Shown here: positions 7,596 through 15,192 of the stretch, one piece after another | Position numbering within the stretch: position 1 is the stretch's first letter | Layout of the letters: each line of letters begins with the position of its first letter | Source of the DNA: Cohnella sp. OV330 | Lineage (GTDB): Bacteria; Bacillota; Bacilli; Paenibacillales; Paenibacillaceae | Assembly (NCBI RefSeq): GCF_900112065.1 | Contig: NZ_FOKE01000011.1 | Coordinates: 151,219-215,218, forward strand | Direction of reading: 5' to 3' | Length of the DNA stretch: 64,000 nucleotides | Notes under the pieces: model-generated | Databases searched by the model: none | What the model was told of the DNA's origin: nothing | The model's input: only the letters and a program-made list of their open reading frames with translations | Program-made: the position numbers and the translations under genes

Positions 7596-9533
7596 GTGCC
7601 GGATTGGTCTTATCAAACCTTGTTTCGCCCGCTGCTGTTCCGCCTTCCGGCGCGCACCGCGCGGGGAATCACGCTCAATGCCTTCGGAGCCGTCGGCCGC
7701 ATGCCGGGCGGCGCATTCCTCATTAAAACGCTAGGCCATCAGGAGCCTTCCGCTTTGCTCGAGACGGGGTGGTCGGCGACGCCTGTAGGCTTATCCGGCA
7801 CAATCGATCCGCTAGGAACCGCCCAACGCGGGCTTGCCAGGCTTGGCTTCGGCTTCGTAGAGATCGGCCCGGTCACCGTACAACCGATTGAATCTCGCGA
7901 ACCGATCGAACTCGATACGAAGCAAGAGCTGATTCGTTTCCCCGAGCCTTTCGAAAATGAAGGCTTGCCTGCCGTCATACAAAAACTCGCGAATGCGGGA
8001 CACAGTCTGCCCAAGTACATACGGATCGCTCCAATGCCTGGCGCGTCCGACGATGAGATGGTTTCCCAGCTTATTCACCTGGTCGATCGTCTGACGGCGG
8101 TTGGCGTCGCGGGGATTTATGTAGATACAACGTCGTTCAATTGGGACTCCCCCGTATGTTTTCGCCTACTGAACCGAATGACCGATTGTGTGAAAATAGA
8201 AGGCTCGCTTTTCCTATACCTCCCGCCCGACTTATCGGAGGATCGACTTCGCCTTCTGCTTCAACATCTGGATTGTTCGGCTTGGGACGGTGTCGTGGTT
8301 GGAGGAGAGCAGCTTGCGGAAGGCGGAGCGGCGGTTCAAGGCCTCTGCGTAAAATCATCTGGCCTCGAGACGCTTCGGCTCGTACGGCGGTTAGGGCCTT
8401 CAACGTGGATCGTCAAAGTGGCCGCCGGCGTCCACGAGCCGCAGGATGCGACGCTTTTTCTTCAAAACGGCGCAGATGCCGTGCTTCTTGGCAGCGGATT
8501 TGTTTTCGCCGGGCCAGGCCTGCCTAAGAGAGTGAACGACGCGATTATTAACGATAAAGTAAGAAGCATCGCCGAACCTGAAACGCCCTCCTTTTGGAGG
8601 CATTGGGGCTGGATGTGCTTGCTTGGGATCGGCATGATCGTCGGCGGATTTATGGCTGGGTTGATCGCGATATCGAGCGTGCTTCTTCCTTACGACCTCA
8701 GCTTCCTCCATATGAAAAGAGAAGAACTGATCGCATTCAACGGGCACCTGATCCACTTTATGTCCCACGACCGCATCACCTTAAGCGGCACGATGATCTC
8801 GATCGGCATTCTCTACTACCAGCTAGCCAAGCATGGATTGCGCGACGGACTGCATTGGGCCAAAACGGCTGTCACGGCTTCTTGTATGGTCGGCTTTCCG
8901 AGCTTCTTTCTGTATCTGGGCTATGGCTTCTTCGATCCCGTGCATGCCGCGGCGGCCATTATTCTGCTGCCCCTGTTCCTTCTGTCGCTGAGAAGGAATC
9001 CCGATCAGCCATTTCGAGGATCCGTCAGTAGGGTTAACGATCGAATATGGAAACGGGCGATGTGGGGGCAGCTATGTTTCGTCGTGTTGGGCGTGTCATT
9101 AGCGGTTGGCGGTCTGACGATTGCGGCAATCGGCGTGACGCATGTATTCGTGCCGACGGACCTAACGTTTATGGGGGTGACGCCCGAAGAGCTGGATGCC
9201 TTCAATCCCCGGCTCATTCCGCTCATCGCCCACGACCGCGCGGGCTTCGGCGGCGCGTTGTTCTCCGATGCCGTCGTGCTGTTAATTACGGCTTTGTGGG
9301 GGATCCAAAGCGGCGAGCGCTGGTTGTGGAGAACCCTCCTCTTCGGCGGCATGCCCGCCTTTTTCGCTGCCCTAAGCGTCCATTATGGGATCGGCTACAT
9401 CGATTTTATCCATTTGCTGCCTGCATGGTTTGCATTCGCGCTTTATGTCGTTGGATTGATTTTGTTGTATCCGTACATGCATGGCATGGATCGCGGAGCT
9501 TCCGCTAGCAGAGAGGCGCAAGCTTCAACATAA
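7596..9533 (+). CDS. dihydroorotate-dehydrogenase-like domain fused to duplicated membrane domain
   Basis: The 645-residue product starts at GTG 7596 after AAAGGAGATC. Residues ~1-320 resemble the FMN-binding TIM barrel of dihydroorotate dehydrogenase: GLARLGFGFVEIGPVTVQP early, GGAAVQGLCVKSSGLETLRL and the terminal phosphate-binding GADAVLLGSGFVFAGPGL. The catalytic N-x-S-S-P-N-T segment of PyrD is replaced by VDTTSFNWDSP, so orthodox dihydroorotate oxidation is doubtful. Residues ~335-645 form about eight hydrophobic segments containing two copies of P-x-D-L-x-F, E-E-L-x-A-F-N and H-D-R blocks, at ~365-410 and ~520-565. This indicates duplication of a four-helix unit. Possibly a membrane-tethered flavoprotein that passes electrons or senses quinones; function is inferred only. 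Confidence 0.65.
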   Translation: MPDWSYQTLFRPLLFRLPARTARGITLNAFGAVGRMPGGAFLIKTLGHQEPSALLETGWSATPVGLSGTIDPLGTAQRGLARLGFGFVEIGPVTVQPIESREPIELDTKQELIRFPEPFENEGLPAVIQKLANAGHSLPKYIRIAPMPGASDDEMVSQLIHLVDRLTAVGVAGIYVDTTSFNWDSPVCFRLLNRMTDCVKIEGSLFLYLPPDLSEDRLRLLLQHLDCSAWDGVVVGGEQLAEGGAAVQGLCVKSSGLETLRLVRRLGPSTWIVKVAAGVHEPQDATLFLQNGADAVLLGSGFVFAGPGLPKRVNDAIINDKVRSIAEPETPSFWRHWGWMCLLGIGMIVGGFMAGLIAISSVLLPYDLSFLHMKREELIAFNGHLIHFMSHDRITLSGTMISIGILYYQLAKHGLRDGLHWAKTAVTASCMVGFPSFFLYLGYGFFDPVHAAAAIILLPLFLLSLRRNPDQPFRGSVSRVNDRIWKRAMWGQLCFVVLGVSLAVGGLTIAAIGVTHVFVPTDLTFMGVTPEELDAFNPRLIPLIAHDRAGFGGALFSDAVVLLITALWGIQSGERWLWRTLLFGGMPAFFAALSVHYGIGYIDFIHLLPAWFAFALYVVGLILLYPYMHGMDRGASASREAQAST

Positions 9534-9595
9534 GGGAAAGTGTCCTCTGCTAACCCCTCACCTCATCAGGATTTATGATCTGGTTGATGAAGCAA

Positions 9596-9955
9596 TCATA
9601 CGGTTAGTCCGCCCGCATTCAGAATGGTTAAAACGATGAGTAACAGAAGAAACACAACCGGTTGCATCGTTTTGCCAAACGCATCTTTGACCCTTAAGTG
9701 CACGAGGAGTGCCCCTATCATCGTAATTCCAAGCCAAATGGCGCCCCAAGCGATCACGTCCGCATCCCAATAGCCCCTTACAAGCACTACAGCTCCGACC
9801 AGCTGAACGGTTCCCGTGATCACGCGAAACCATTGGGGAATCCTCAGGTTGTTGAATATATCAACCCAGTACTTGACCCCGGCAATCTTCGCAGAACCCG
9901 AAAAGACGTAGTACGCAATCAACAAGCTCTGAAGCACGATCGAAAATACAGTCAT
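9596..9955 (-). CDS. DoxX-like four-helix membrane protein
   Basis: The 119-residue protein has four predicted membrane helices and the DoxX-family opening LQSLLIAYYVFSGSAKIAG, with a polar pair near helix 2 (RIPQWFRVITGTVQLVGA). DoxX-like proteins are found in quinone- and thiol-stress complexes of the membrane; the role here is unknown. The ATG at 9955 follows GGGAGGAAATCCGA. It is divergent from a TetR regulator at 10111, and the spacer has three evenly spaced operators, so the regulator very probably represses this gene. A second DoxX-like gene lies at 11915-12337. Confidence 0.75.
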   Translation of the reverse strand: MTVFSIVLQSLLIAYYVFSGSAKIAGVKYWVDIFNNLRIPQWFRVITGTVQLVGAVVLVRGYWDADVIAWGAIWLGITMIGALLVHLRVKDAFGKTMQPVVFLLLLIVLTILNAGGLTV

Positions 9956-9988
9956 TCGGATTTCCTCCCTTTATTGTTTGCTGACCAA

Positions 9989-10076
9989 ATGGTAAGTTAT
10001 AATTTGCCTATTGTCAAGTTATAATTTAATTAGTGTAAAGTTATAACTTGACGCCTTTTCAGTAATGGACTACGAT
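9989..10076. promoter_or_regulatory. divergent promoters with three palindromic operators at exact 22-bp spacing
   Basis: Three copies of the 12-mer AAGTTATAA(T/C)TT begin at 9994, 10016 and 10038; the third, AAGTTATAACTT, is a perfect palindrome. The steps are exactly 22 bp, two DNA helical turns. A minus-strand promoter TTGACA (10012-10017)/TACCAT (9989-9994) and a plus-strand promoter TTGACG (10048-10053)/TACGAT (10071-10076), both with 17-bp spacers, overlap the operators. Confidence 0.7.
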
Positions 10077-10110
10077 GACTTTATTAGATTGGACATGGAG
10101 GTTCAACCGT

Positions 10111-10707
10111 ATGGGAGAAGTCCGCAATGCGGAACGCACGAAAAAGAATATTCTCGATGCTGCACAAAAAGAGTTTTTCGACAGGGGGTTTAAGGGGGCA
10201 AGGATCGAGTCGATCGCAGAAAAAGCCGGGGTAAAGAAGCAGTTGATCTATCATTACTTCAAGGGAAAAGCAGAATTGCTTGAAGCCGTCTTGGCTAACG
10301 CTGCCACTACCGAACCAGAGTGGGTCTCGCAAATCCCCGATAACCCGGTTCATATTGCCGAGCATCGATATAGGGTCAATAGCCAGGCAAGAGCAGACTT
10401 TATTAGATTCGCCGCTTGGGAAGCGCTTGAATCTTGGGCGGAGCCAACGTCTTGGAATAAAGGAGGGGAACTTGCCCTTCAATCCTATGCTGAGTACTGG
10501 AAGGTCCAAAAGGAAAAAGGGGTTGTACCGCCGGTAATCGAGCCTGAACTTTTGACGCTGGCAATAACCGCTTTAACTGTTTATCCCATTATTTTCGGCA
10601 ATATCACCAAGTTCATTACCGGATGCGATTCGACCGATCCGGATTTTCAAGCTAGGTGGTCAACCTTTCTAACACAATTAAGCGGGCGCCTCTTAGAAAA
10701 GCAGTAA
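10111..10707 (+). CDS. TetR family transcriptional regulator
   Basis: The 198-residue protein has the TetR N-terminal HTH (residues ~8-54: RTKKNILDAAQKEFFDRGFK, then IAEKAGVKKQLIYHYFKGKAEL) and a C-terminal all-helical ligand domain. The frame opens at 10075 but the ATG at 10111 has GGAGG nine bases upstream, and the likely -10 box (10071-10076) would be too close to the earlier start. Divergent from the DoxX-like gene with three operators in between; autoregulation and repression of that gene are expected. The ligand is unknown. Confidence 0.85.
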   Translation: MGEVRNAERTKKNILDAAQKEFFDRGFKGARIESIAEKAGVKKQLIYHYFKGKAELLEAVLANAATTEPEWVSQIPDNPVHIAEHRYRVNSQARADFIRFAAWEALESWAEPTSWNKGGELALQSYAEYWKVQKEKGVVPPVIEPELLTLAITALTVYPIIFGNITKFITGCDSTDPDFQARWSTFLTQLSGRLLEKQ

Positions 10708-10724
10708 GACCGTAAGCGTTAACG

Positions 10725-10780
10725 CTTAACCTGTCTATCGGCGAAAACAAATGGCGGCCATGCGGCCGCCAAACGTTATG
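10725..10780 (+). terminator. dispersed-repeat terminator, copy A
   Basis: After the TetR gene, TGGCGGCC-ATGC-GGCCGCCA-like sequence forms a strong stem (10752-10771). The flanking bases (TTAACCTGTCTATCGGCG... and ACGTTATG) recur around the hairpins at 49307-49375 and, less exactly, 55727-55790. It probably ends the tetR transcript and is one copy of a dispersed repeat. Confidence 0.6.
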
Positions 10781-10823
10781 ATTAACTTGTGCTTGCTGCG
10801 ATGCAATTCTTTGTCACGACGGC

Positions 10824-11300
10824 TTAATTGCCTCCATACGCGCCTTTAATGACGAAGAACGAACCCCGGATCGTACCCGCCAGCTTGGACTTCTGTCTTG
10901 CGAATTTAAACTTCTTCTCTTCCAGCTCCCGGGGCACTTCCATCCCCTCGGACAGCTTAAAGCCGACGGCCCGCTTCTTAGGATCATCTACCGTATACAG
11001 GACGTTGATTGCTAGACCATCCTCATAAAAAACGAAGGCCCAATCGATATTTTCGACTTGAAAACGCGACGTTTCCAGCGGTTTGGCCGCAAACGCAATC
11101 CCCCGCTCTTCCTTCAACACGCGATTCACGTAATCAAGCGTCTCTTGGCTTTCGCCCGCAGGTACGACCGTAAATTCATGCTTGTATTTGTTCATGAAAT
11201 AACGGGCTTCGTTCGCGCGCAAACCGGCTAGCGCTTCTGCTGCCGGCGAAGATTCAAGACCGGCGGTAGACACGTTTTTAAAATCAACGATAGCGGACAT
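10824..11300 (-). CDS. uncharacterised protein next to GyrI-like protein
   Basis: The 158-residue protein is not recognised. It is soluble, has no signal peptide or membrane helix, and alternates charged helices with short hydrophobic strands; the centre (NIDWAFVFYEDGLAINVLYTVDD) looks like beta strands. The start at 11300 follows AGGAGGGATAAGG, 24 bp after the stop of the GyrI-like gene, so the two form an operon. By context it may belong to the WYL/GyrI-like stress module at 11.3-13.4 kb, but no biochemical role can be given. Confidence 0.6.
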   Translation of the reverse strand: MSAIVDFKNVSTAGLESSPAAEALAGLRANEARYFMNKYKHEFTVVPAGESQETLDYVNRVLKEERGIAFAAKPLETSRFQVENIDWAFVFYEDGLAINVLYTVDDPKKRAVGFKLSEGMEVPRELEEKKFKFARQKSKLAGTIRGSFFVIKGAYGGN

Positions 11301-11324
11301 CCTTATCCCTCCTGACGATCTCGA

Positions 11325-11804
11325 TTACTTCTCTACGACCGGAACCCACATTTCGCCATAGACGAGGCCGTCCCGCTGCCCCATCTCAACCGTTGCATTG
11401 GGCCCGCCGACATAGGCGTAATGATCGGCTGCCGGCAACGCTTGACCGAAGGCAACGCCTGTAAGCATGCTGCTGAGCTCATCGGCCGACTTCCCTTCGC
11501 CTTTAACGACGAGGTATTGTCCCTTGGGGAATTGGATCACTCGGTGCTCTTCCGCTACCGATGCATCCGTCATGACGCCGGCATAATACATCATTTTGTG
11601 ATTGACCGCTTCGTTGACGGCAAAAATATAGTCGTTCGCGGCGATCGACTTTAGCGTGTCGAGTCTTCCGTCCTGTTCTACGGACCGCCAGAAGTTTTCC
11701 TTTTCCTTGTTCATGCCGGCATAATCCGTGTAGTCGCTCTTCAGTTCCGTTCCGATCCCAAGCACGATAAAGCTGTCTTTTTCCTCAAAGGTATACGTTG
11801 CCAT
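11325..11804 (-). CDS. GyrI-like/AraC effector-binding domain protein
   Basis: The 159-residue protein resembles stand-alone GyrI-like (AraC_E_bind) small-molecule-binding domains: an early YTFEEKDSFIVLGIGTEL strand, a central segment with FPKGQYLVVKGEG and the closing GLVYGEMWVPVVEK. Such domains bind hydrophobic or drug-like ligands. The ATG at 11804 follows GGGAGCTGG; the longer frame to 11873 lacks a ribosome site. The ending is very similar to those of the proteins at 29579-30557, so the three are paralogs. An operator of the WYL type (11879-11895) lies just upstream. Confidence 0.7.
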   Translation of the reverse strand: MATYTFEEKDSFIVLGIGTELKSDYTDYAGMNKEKENFWRSVEQDGRLDTLKSIAANDYIFAVNEAVNHKMMYYAGVMTDASVAEEHRVIQFPKGQYLVVKGEGKSADELSSMLTGVAFGQALPAADHYAYVGGPNATVEMGQRDGLVYGEMWVPVVEK

Positions 11805-11878
11805 GATTCCAGCTCCCTTTTTTAAATGAATGAATGGATGGGTTGAATCGCTTGATAGGTCTATCATAACCATAAATC

Positions 11879-11895
11879 GTGTTAAAATCTGTTAC
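11879..11895. promoter_or_regulatory. WYL-regulator operator, site A
   Basis: Read on the minus strand this is GTAAC-AGATTTT-AACAC. With sites B (12406-12422) and C (29508-29524) it fits GTATC-N7-GATAC. The match to site B extends over about 28 bp including ACTGTTTAG. It sits 75 bp upstream of the GyrI-like gene. Confidence 0.5.
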
Positions 11896-11914
11896 TGTTT
11901 AGCGTTATGACCCT

Positions 11915-12337
11915 TTAAAGTTTGCGGCTCTTCGGACGCAGCGCCCAGGAGGCGATGGCAAGCGCGGCATAGAAAAGGGGGAGAATCACATGGAATCCGC
12001 CATCGCCGTAATCATGAGCGAACATATGAGACAAGGACGCGCCCGTCATGAGGAAGAAGATGCCGCTGTAGGCCCATTCCTTCAGCCGGGGGAAGCCCGG
12101 GAGAAGGATCGCGATGATGCCAAGCAATTTCCACGTCCCGAGGATGTTCGTGATATATAACGGGAAACCGATAGCGGTGACCAAATCGACGTTGCCGCCG
12201 TACCGCATCAATTGCCCGATCCCGCTTAGTGCAATGGAGAATGCGAGAATTGCGGTGACGATCCAATAAGCGGCCGTCCTTCCGATCGTACGGGATTCCA
12301 CCTTTGCGAGCTTCTCATTTCCGGTAATCGTACTCAT
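11915..12337 (-). CDS. DoxX-like membrane protein
   Basis: The 140-residue protein has about four membrane helices (from YWIVTAILAFSIALSGIGQL to LFYAALAIASWAL) and fits the DoxX_2 group. A His-rich segment LSHMFAHDYGDGGFHVI lies between the third and fourth helices. The ATG at 12337 follows CAAGGAGGAATTAAA. It is divergent from a WYL regulator (12438) with an operator in the 100-bp spacer, so it is probably a target of that regulator. The GyrI-like gene follows on the same strand. The role is unknown; DoxX relatives occur with oxidative or quinone stress proteins. Confidence 0.75.
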   Translation of the reverse strand: MSTITGNEKLAKVESRTIGRTAAYWIVTAILAFSIALSGIGQLMRYGGNVDLVTAIGFPLYITNILGTWKLLGIIAILLPGFPRLKEWAYSGIFFLMTGASLSHMFAHDYGDGGFHVILPLFYAALAIASWALRPKSRKL

Positions 12338-12405
12338 TTTAATTCCTCCTTGATCTTGTTTACTTCTTGTTTTTTCTCTTGATGAGCTTATAATAACGAT
12401 TAATC

Positions 12406-12422
12406 ATGTCAAAATATGATAC
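12406..12422. promoter_or_regulatory. WYL-regulator operator, site B
   Basis: Minus-strand reading GTATC-ATATTTT-GACAT, 15 bp upstream of the regulator start and in the divergent spacer to the DoxX-like gene. It shares about 28 bp with site A and the core with site C. Confidence 0.55.
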
Positions 12423-12437
12423 TGTTTAGAGGGCCCC

Positions 12438-13403
12438 ATGAAAAAAGTAGAACGGATTAACGTCATCATGCGGTACATCAACAACCGCGCCCATTTTACG
12501 ATTTCGGAAATCATGAATGAGTTCAACATTTCCCGTTCGACGGCGATCCGAGACATCAGGGAAATTGAAGCGATGGGCATGCCGCTGGTCGCCGAAGTCG
12601 GGAGGGACGGCGGCTACTTTGTGATGAACAACTCCGTCCTGCCCACGGTCCGCTTTACCGATAATGAGATTAAAGCGCTCTTTATCGCCTTCATGGCCAC
12701 GCGCAATCTGCAGCTCCCTTATCTCAAAAGCCGTCACTCTTTAGCGGAAAAATTGCTCGGCCTCATCTCGCAAAATCAGCAGGACGATCTTGTTCTGTTG
12801 AATCAGATCTTGCTCTTCGAGGGAACCAACCCTCACAATCCTGACCTGCTCGATCTATCGGACCTGCCCCATCCGATGTTGGAGCAACTGATCCAGATCC
12901 TTCTTAAAGACCGCTACTTAGCGGTTTCCGTCGAAGAAGGAAGGGAGATCAAGTCTTATCCCATCTATCTCATGCGCCTGTATCGCGAAAAAAGCGCTTG
13001 GCAAATCGAAGGCTTCGACCTCGCGGAGGAGAAGCGGCGGATTATCCCAGTCGACTATCTCGCCGATGTCAAACCCTATCCCGAGAAAAAAAGAATAAGC
13101 GGGAAGAAGATCGCAGAACAACTGAGCAAGCAGGAGGAAGCCATCAACCTCGTCGTCGAGCTTGGTCCCAAGGCGATCGCCCAGTTCAAAAAGTATCATC
13201 CGCTAAAAATGACGATTTCCTATACGAACCCTTATCAGACCACGGCGATCTTAAAGGCGTTCCTCAATGTACATCATCCGGATGAATTGACCGAGATCAC
13301 GAATTGGCTGCTTTTCTTGGGTGCGGATATCAAGGTCAGGGAGATACCGAAGGAAGTTGTAGAGAGATTGCAGGAGAGAATGGATGCATTTGGGGGCAAG
13401 TAA
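12438..13403 (+). CDS. HTH/WYL transcriptional regulator (paralog 1)
   Basis: The 321-residue protein has an N-terminal winged HTH (MKKVERINVIMRYINNRAHF then FNISRSTAIRDIREIEAMGMPL) and a C-terminal WYL-type ligand region (~160-230) plus extension. It is clearly paralogous to the regulator at 28473-29456: the first 25 residues differ at only a few positions, and both end in WLLFLG...IP-type segments. Each paralog sits beside GyrI-like genes and a copy of the same operator. It is divergent from a DoxX-like gene and probably regulates itself, that gene and the GyrI-like operon. Ligand unknown. Confidence 0.8.
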   Translation: MKKVERINVIMRYINNRAHFTISEIMNEFNISRSTAIRDIREIEAMGMPLVAEVGRDGGYFVMNNSVLPTVRFTDNEIKALFIAFMATRNLQLPYLKSRHSLAEKLLGLISQNQQDDLVLLNQILLFEGTNPHNPDLLDLSDLPHPMLEQLIQILLKDRYLAVSVEEGREIKSYPIYLMRLYREKSAWQIEGFDLAEEKRRIIPVDYLADVKPYPEKKRISGKKIAEQLSKQEEAINLVVELGPKAIAQFKKYHPLKMTISYTNPYQTTAILKAFLNVHHPDELTEITNWLLFLGADIKVREIPKEVVERLQERMDAFGGK

Positions 13404-13527
13404 CTGACCGCTACAATTAGGCCTCAATCTGATATCCGTGTAGAACTTGCTAAGAAGGAACTGAAGAACCGCTTAACGGATACATGCAGCGTTGAGGCAT
13501 TGGGGTACCTCAATAAATATTTTCGAC

Positions 13528-13569
13528 TTGATTTCTAAACCGATCGGTTTATACTGTACTAAACAGTAT
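13528..13569 (+). promoter_or_regulatory. promoter with nested TetR-type operator
   Basis: TTGATT (13528-13533) and TATACT (13550-13555) are spaced by 16 bp. The spacer is almost filled by the perfect palindrome TAAACCGATCGGTTTA (13536-13551). A second inverted repeat, ATACTGT-N5-ACAGTAT, covers 13551-13569 at the expected transcription start. It drives the NTF2-like/TetR gene pair. Bases 13404-13527 show nothing else. Confidence 0.7.
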
Positions 13570-13588
13570 AGAAGGAGAGGAAATTTTA

Positions 13589-14050
13589 ATGAGCGTCATC
13601 GTTCCCCCTTTCACTCGCGAGTCCGCCATGCAAAAAGTCCGGTTAGCAGAGGATAGCTGGAACAGCCGCGACCCGCTTCGGGTCTCGCTTGTTTATACGG
13701 AGGACAGCCGTTGGCGGAACCGCACCGAATTTCCGGTAGGTCGAACGGAGATTGTCTCGTTGCTCACAAGAAAATGGGCTAAAGAGTTGGAATACCGTCT
13801 CATAAAGGAGCTTTGGTCATTCACCGATGACCGGATAGCCGTACGCTTTGCGTACGAGTGGCATGACGATAGCGGAAATTGGTTCCGATCATACGGGAAC
13901 GAGAATTGGGAGTTTGCTGCCGATGGTTTGATGAAGCGCAGATTTGCGTCGATCAATGATATGCCGATCAGCGAATCCGAACGAAAATTTCATTGGCCGC
14001 TCGGTAGGCGCCCCGATGAGCATCCCGGCTTAACCGACCTAGGCCTATGA
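13589..14050 (+). CDS. NTF2-like protein, DUF1348 type
   Basis: The 153-residue protein matches the DUF1348 group of the NTF2/SnoaL-like fold: it starts PPFTRESAMQKVRLAEDSWNSRD and contains WRNRTEFPVGRTEIVSLLTRKW and FAYEWHDDSGNWFRSYGNENW. The fold forms a cone with a hydrophobic pocket; members include small isomerases and hydrolases but this subgroup is uncharacterised. The ribosome site is GAAGGAGAGG. Its stop overlaps the start of the tetR gene (ATGA), so the two are translationally coupled and the protein is likely a target of that repressor. Confidence 0.75.
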   Translation: MSVIVPPFTRESAMQKVRLAEDSWNSRDPLRVSLVYTEDSRWRNRTEFPVGRTEIVSLLTRKWAKELEYRLIKELWSFTDDRIAVRFAYEWHDDSGNWFRSYGNENWEFAADGLMKRRFASINDMPISESERKFHWPLGRRPDEHPGLTDLGL

Positions 14051-14625
14051 CCCGTACCGTATTCGAAAAGGCCGATGTCATTCCGTTGGTTGCCGAGGTT
14101 TTTCGCGAGCTCGGTTACGAAGGTGCATCCATGAGCAAAATCACGGCCCGCACACGACTTTCCAAAGGAAGTCTTTATCACTTCTTCCCCGGAGGAAAAG
14201 AGGAAATGGCGTCGGAGATTCTCGCGCACATCGAGAATTGGTTCATAAGGAACATATACGAGCCGCTCGAACGAGATGACCCTCTTAAGGCTATACACAA
14301 CATGTGGCGCGAAGTCGATGCTTATTTCCGATCGGGCCAGCGGATATGCCTGGTCGGCGCTTTTGCTCTTGACGAGACGCGCGATCGGTTCGCTTCCGGG
14401 ATTCGGCAGTATTTCAGAAGGTGGATTGATGCGTTGTGTGCCGCACTTGTTAGAGCAGGAGCGTCCACTGATGCAGCTGCTGTAATTTCGGAGGAGACCG
14501 TTGGCGGGATTCAGGGAGGATTGATTCTCAGTAGGGCGCTCCATGATGAGACCCTGTTCGAACGTACCCTCGCAGGTCTCGCTGAGCGAGTAACAAAATG
14601 TGTCCGTGAGGATGCAGGCCGATGA
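14047..14625 (+). CDS. TetR family transcriptional regulator
   Basis: The 192-residue protein is TetR-like: HTH at residues ~10-50 (FRELGYEGASMSKITARTRL then SKGSLYHFFPGGKEEMA) and a YxaF/LmrA-like C-terminal domain. It overlaps the preceding NTF2-like gene by 4 bp. The palindrome TAAACCGATCGGTTTA inside the operon promoter is the probable binding site, giving autorepression together with control of the NTF2-like protein. Confidence 0.85.
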   Translation: MTRTVFEKADVIPLVAEVFRELGYEGASMSKITARTRLSKGSLYHFFPGGKEEMASEILAHIENWFIRNIYEPLERDDPLKAIHNMWREVDAYFRSGQRICLVGAFALDETRDRFASGIRQYFRRWIDALCAALVRAGASTDAAAVISEETVGGIQGGLILSRALHDETLFERTLAGLAERVTKCVREDAGR

Positions 14626-14652
14626 TATAATGGTGAAAAAGGATGTGATCCT

Positions 14653-15126
14653 ATGGAATCTTTTGATACTTTATTGAACGAACTGCTGCTGCAGGAGCAG
14701 GATCTGCAATTCGCGGCGTTCACGAACAATACGGCTTATGAGGTAGGCACGCGCATCATAGAGAAGGCGCTGCAGGAGGGCAAATCGATCGTGGTCGACA
14801 TCCGACGGGGCGCCGAGCGGCTGTACTATGCGAGAATGAACGGCACGGGCGACGGCAACGATCAATGGGTCGCTTGGAAGAACAATACGGCGCTTCACTT
14901 TAAGCACAGCTCGTACTATATGCACGTCTATCTCAAGTCGATCGGCTCCAGCATCGAAGCCCAGTCGCTCGACGCTGACGAATACAAGGCCGAAGGCGGC
15001 GCATTCCCGCTGATCGTGAAGGGCGAGGGAATCGTAGGCACGATCACGGTATCCGGCCTGCCCGGCGATCAGGATCATGCGACGATCGTGGAAGCGCTGC
15101 GCGAGTATCTGGCCGAGCAACGATAA
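14653..15126 (+). CDS. heme-degrading domain/UPF0303 family protein
   Basis: The 157-residue protein matches the UPF0303 group of the GlcG/HbpS (DUF336) fold. Features are the N-terminal LLLQEQDLQFAAFTNNTAYE, a central LYYARMNGTGDGNDQWVAWK and the glycine-rich GAFPLIVKGEGIVGTITVSG, typical of the fold's ligand-facing strand. HbpS relatives bind heme or cobalamin; for this subgroup the ligand is unproven. The ATG at 14653 follows AAGGATGTGAT, 27 bp after the tetR stop, so it could be the third gene of the operon. Confidence 0.75.
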   Translation: MESFDTLLNELLLQEQDLQFAAFTNNTAYEVGTRIIEKALQEGKSIVVDIRRGAERLYYARMNGTGDGNDQWVAWKNNTALHFKHSSYYMHVYLKSIGSSIEAQSLDADEYKAEGGAFPLIVKGEGIVGTITVSGLPGDQDHATIVEALREYLAEQR

Positions 15127-15192
15127 CGAATTGCGCAGCATGTACTGTTTCGTTGCCCCAAGTTGCTATACCTTCAAATTTTCTTTGCCCCT

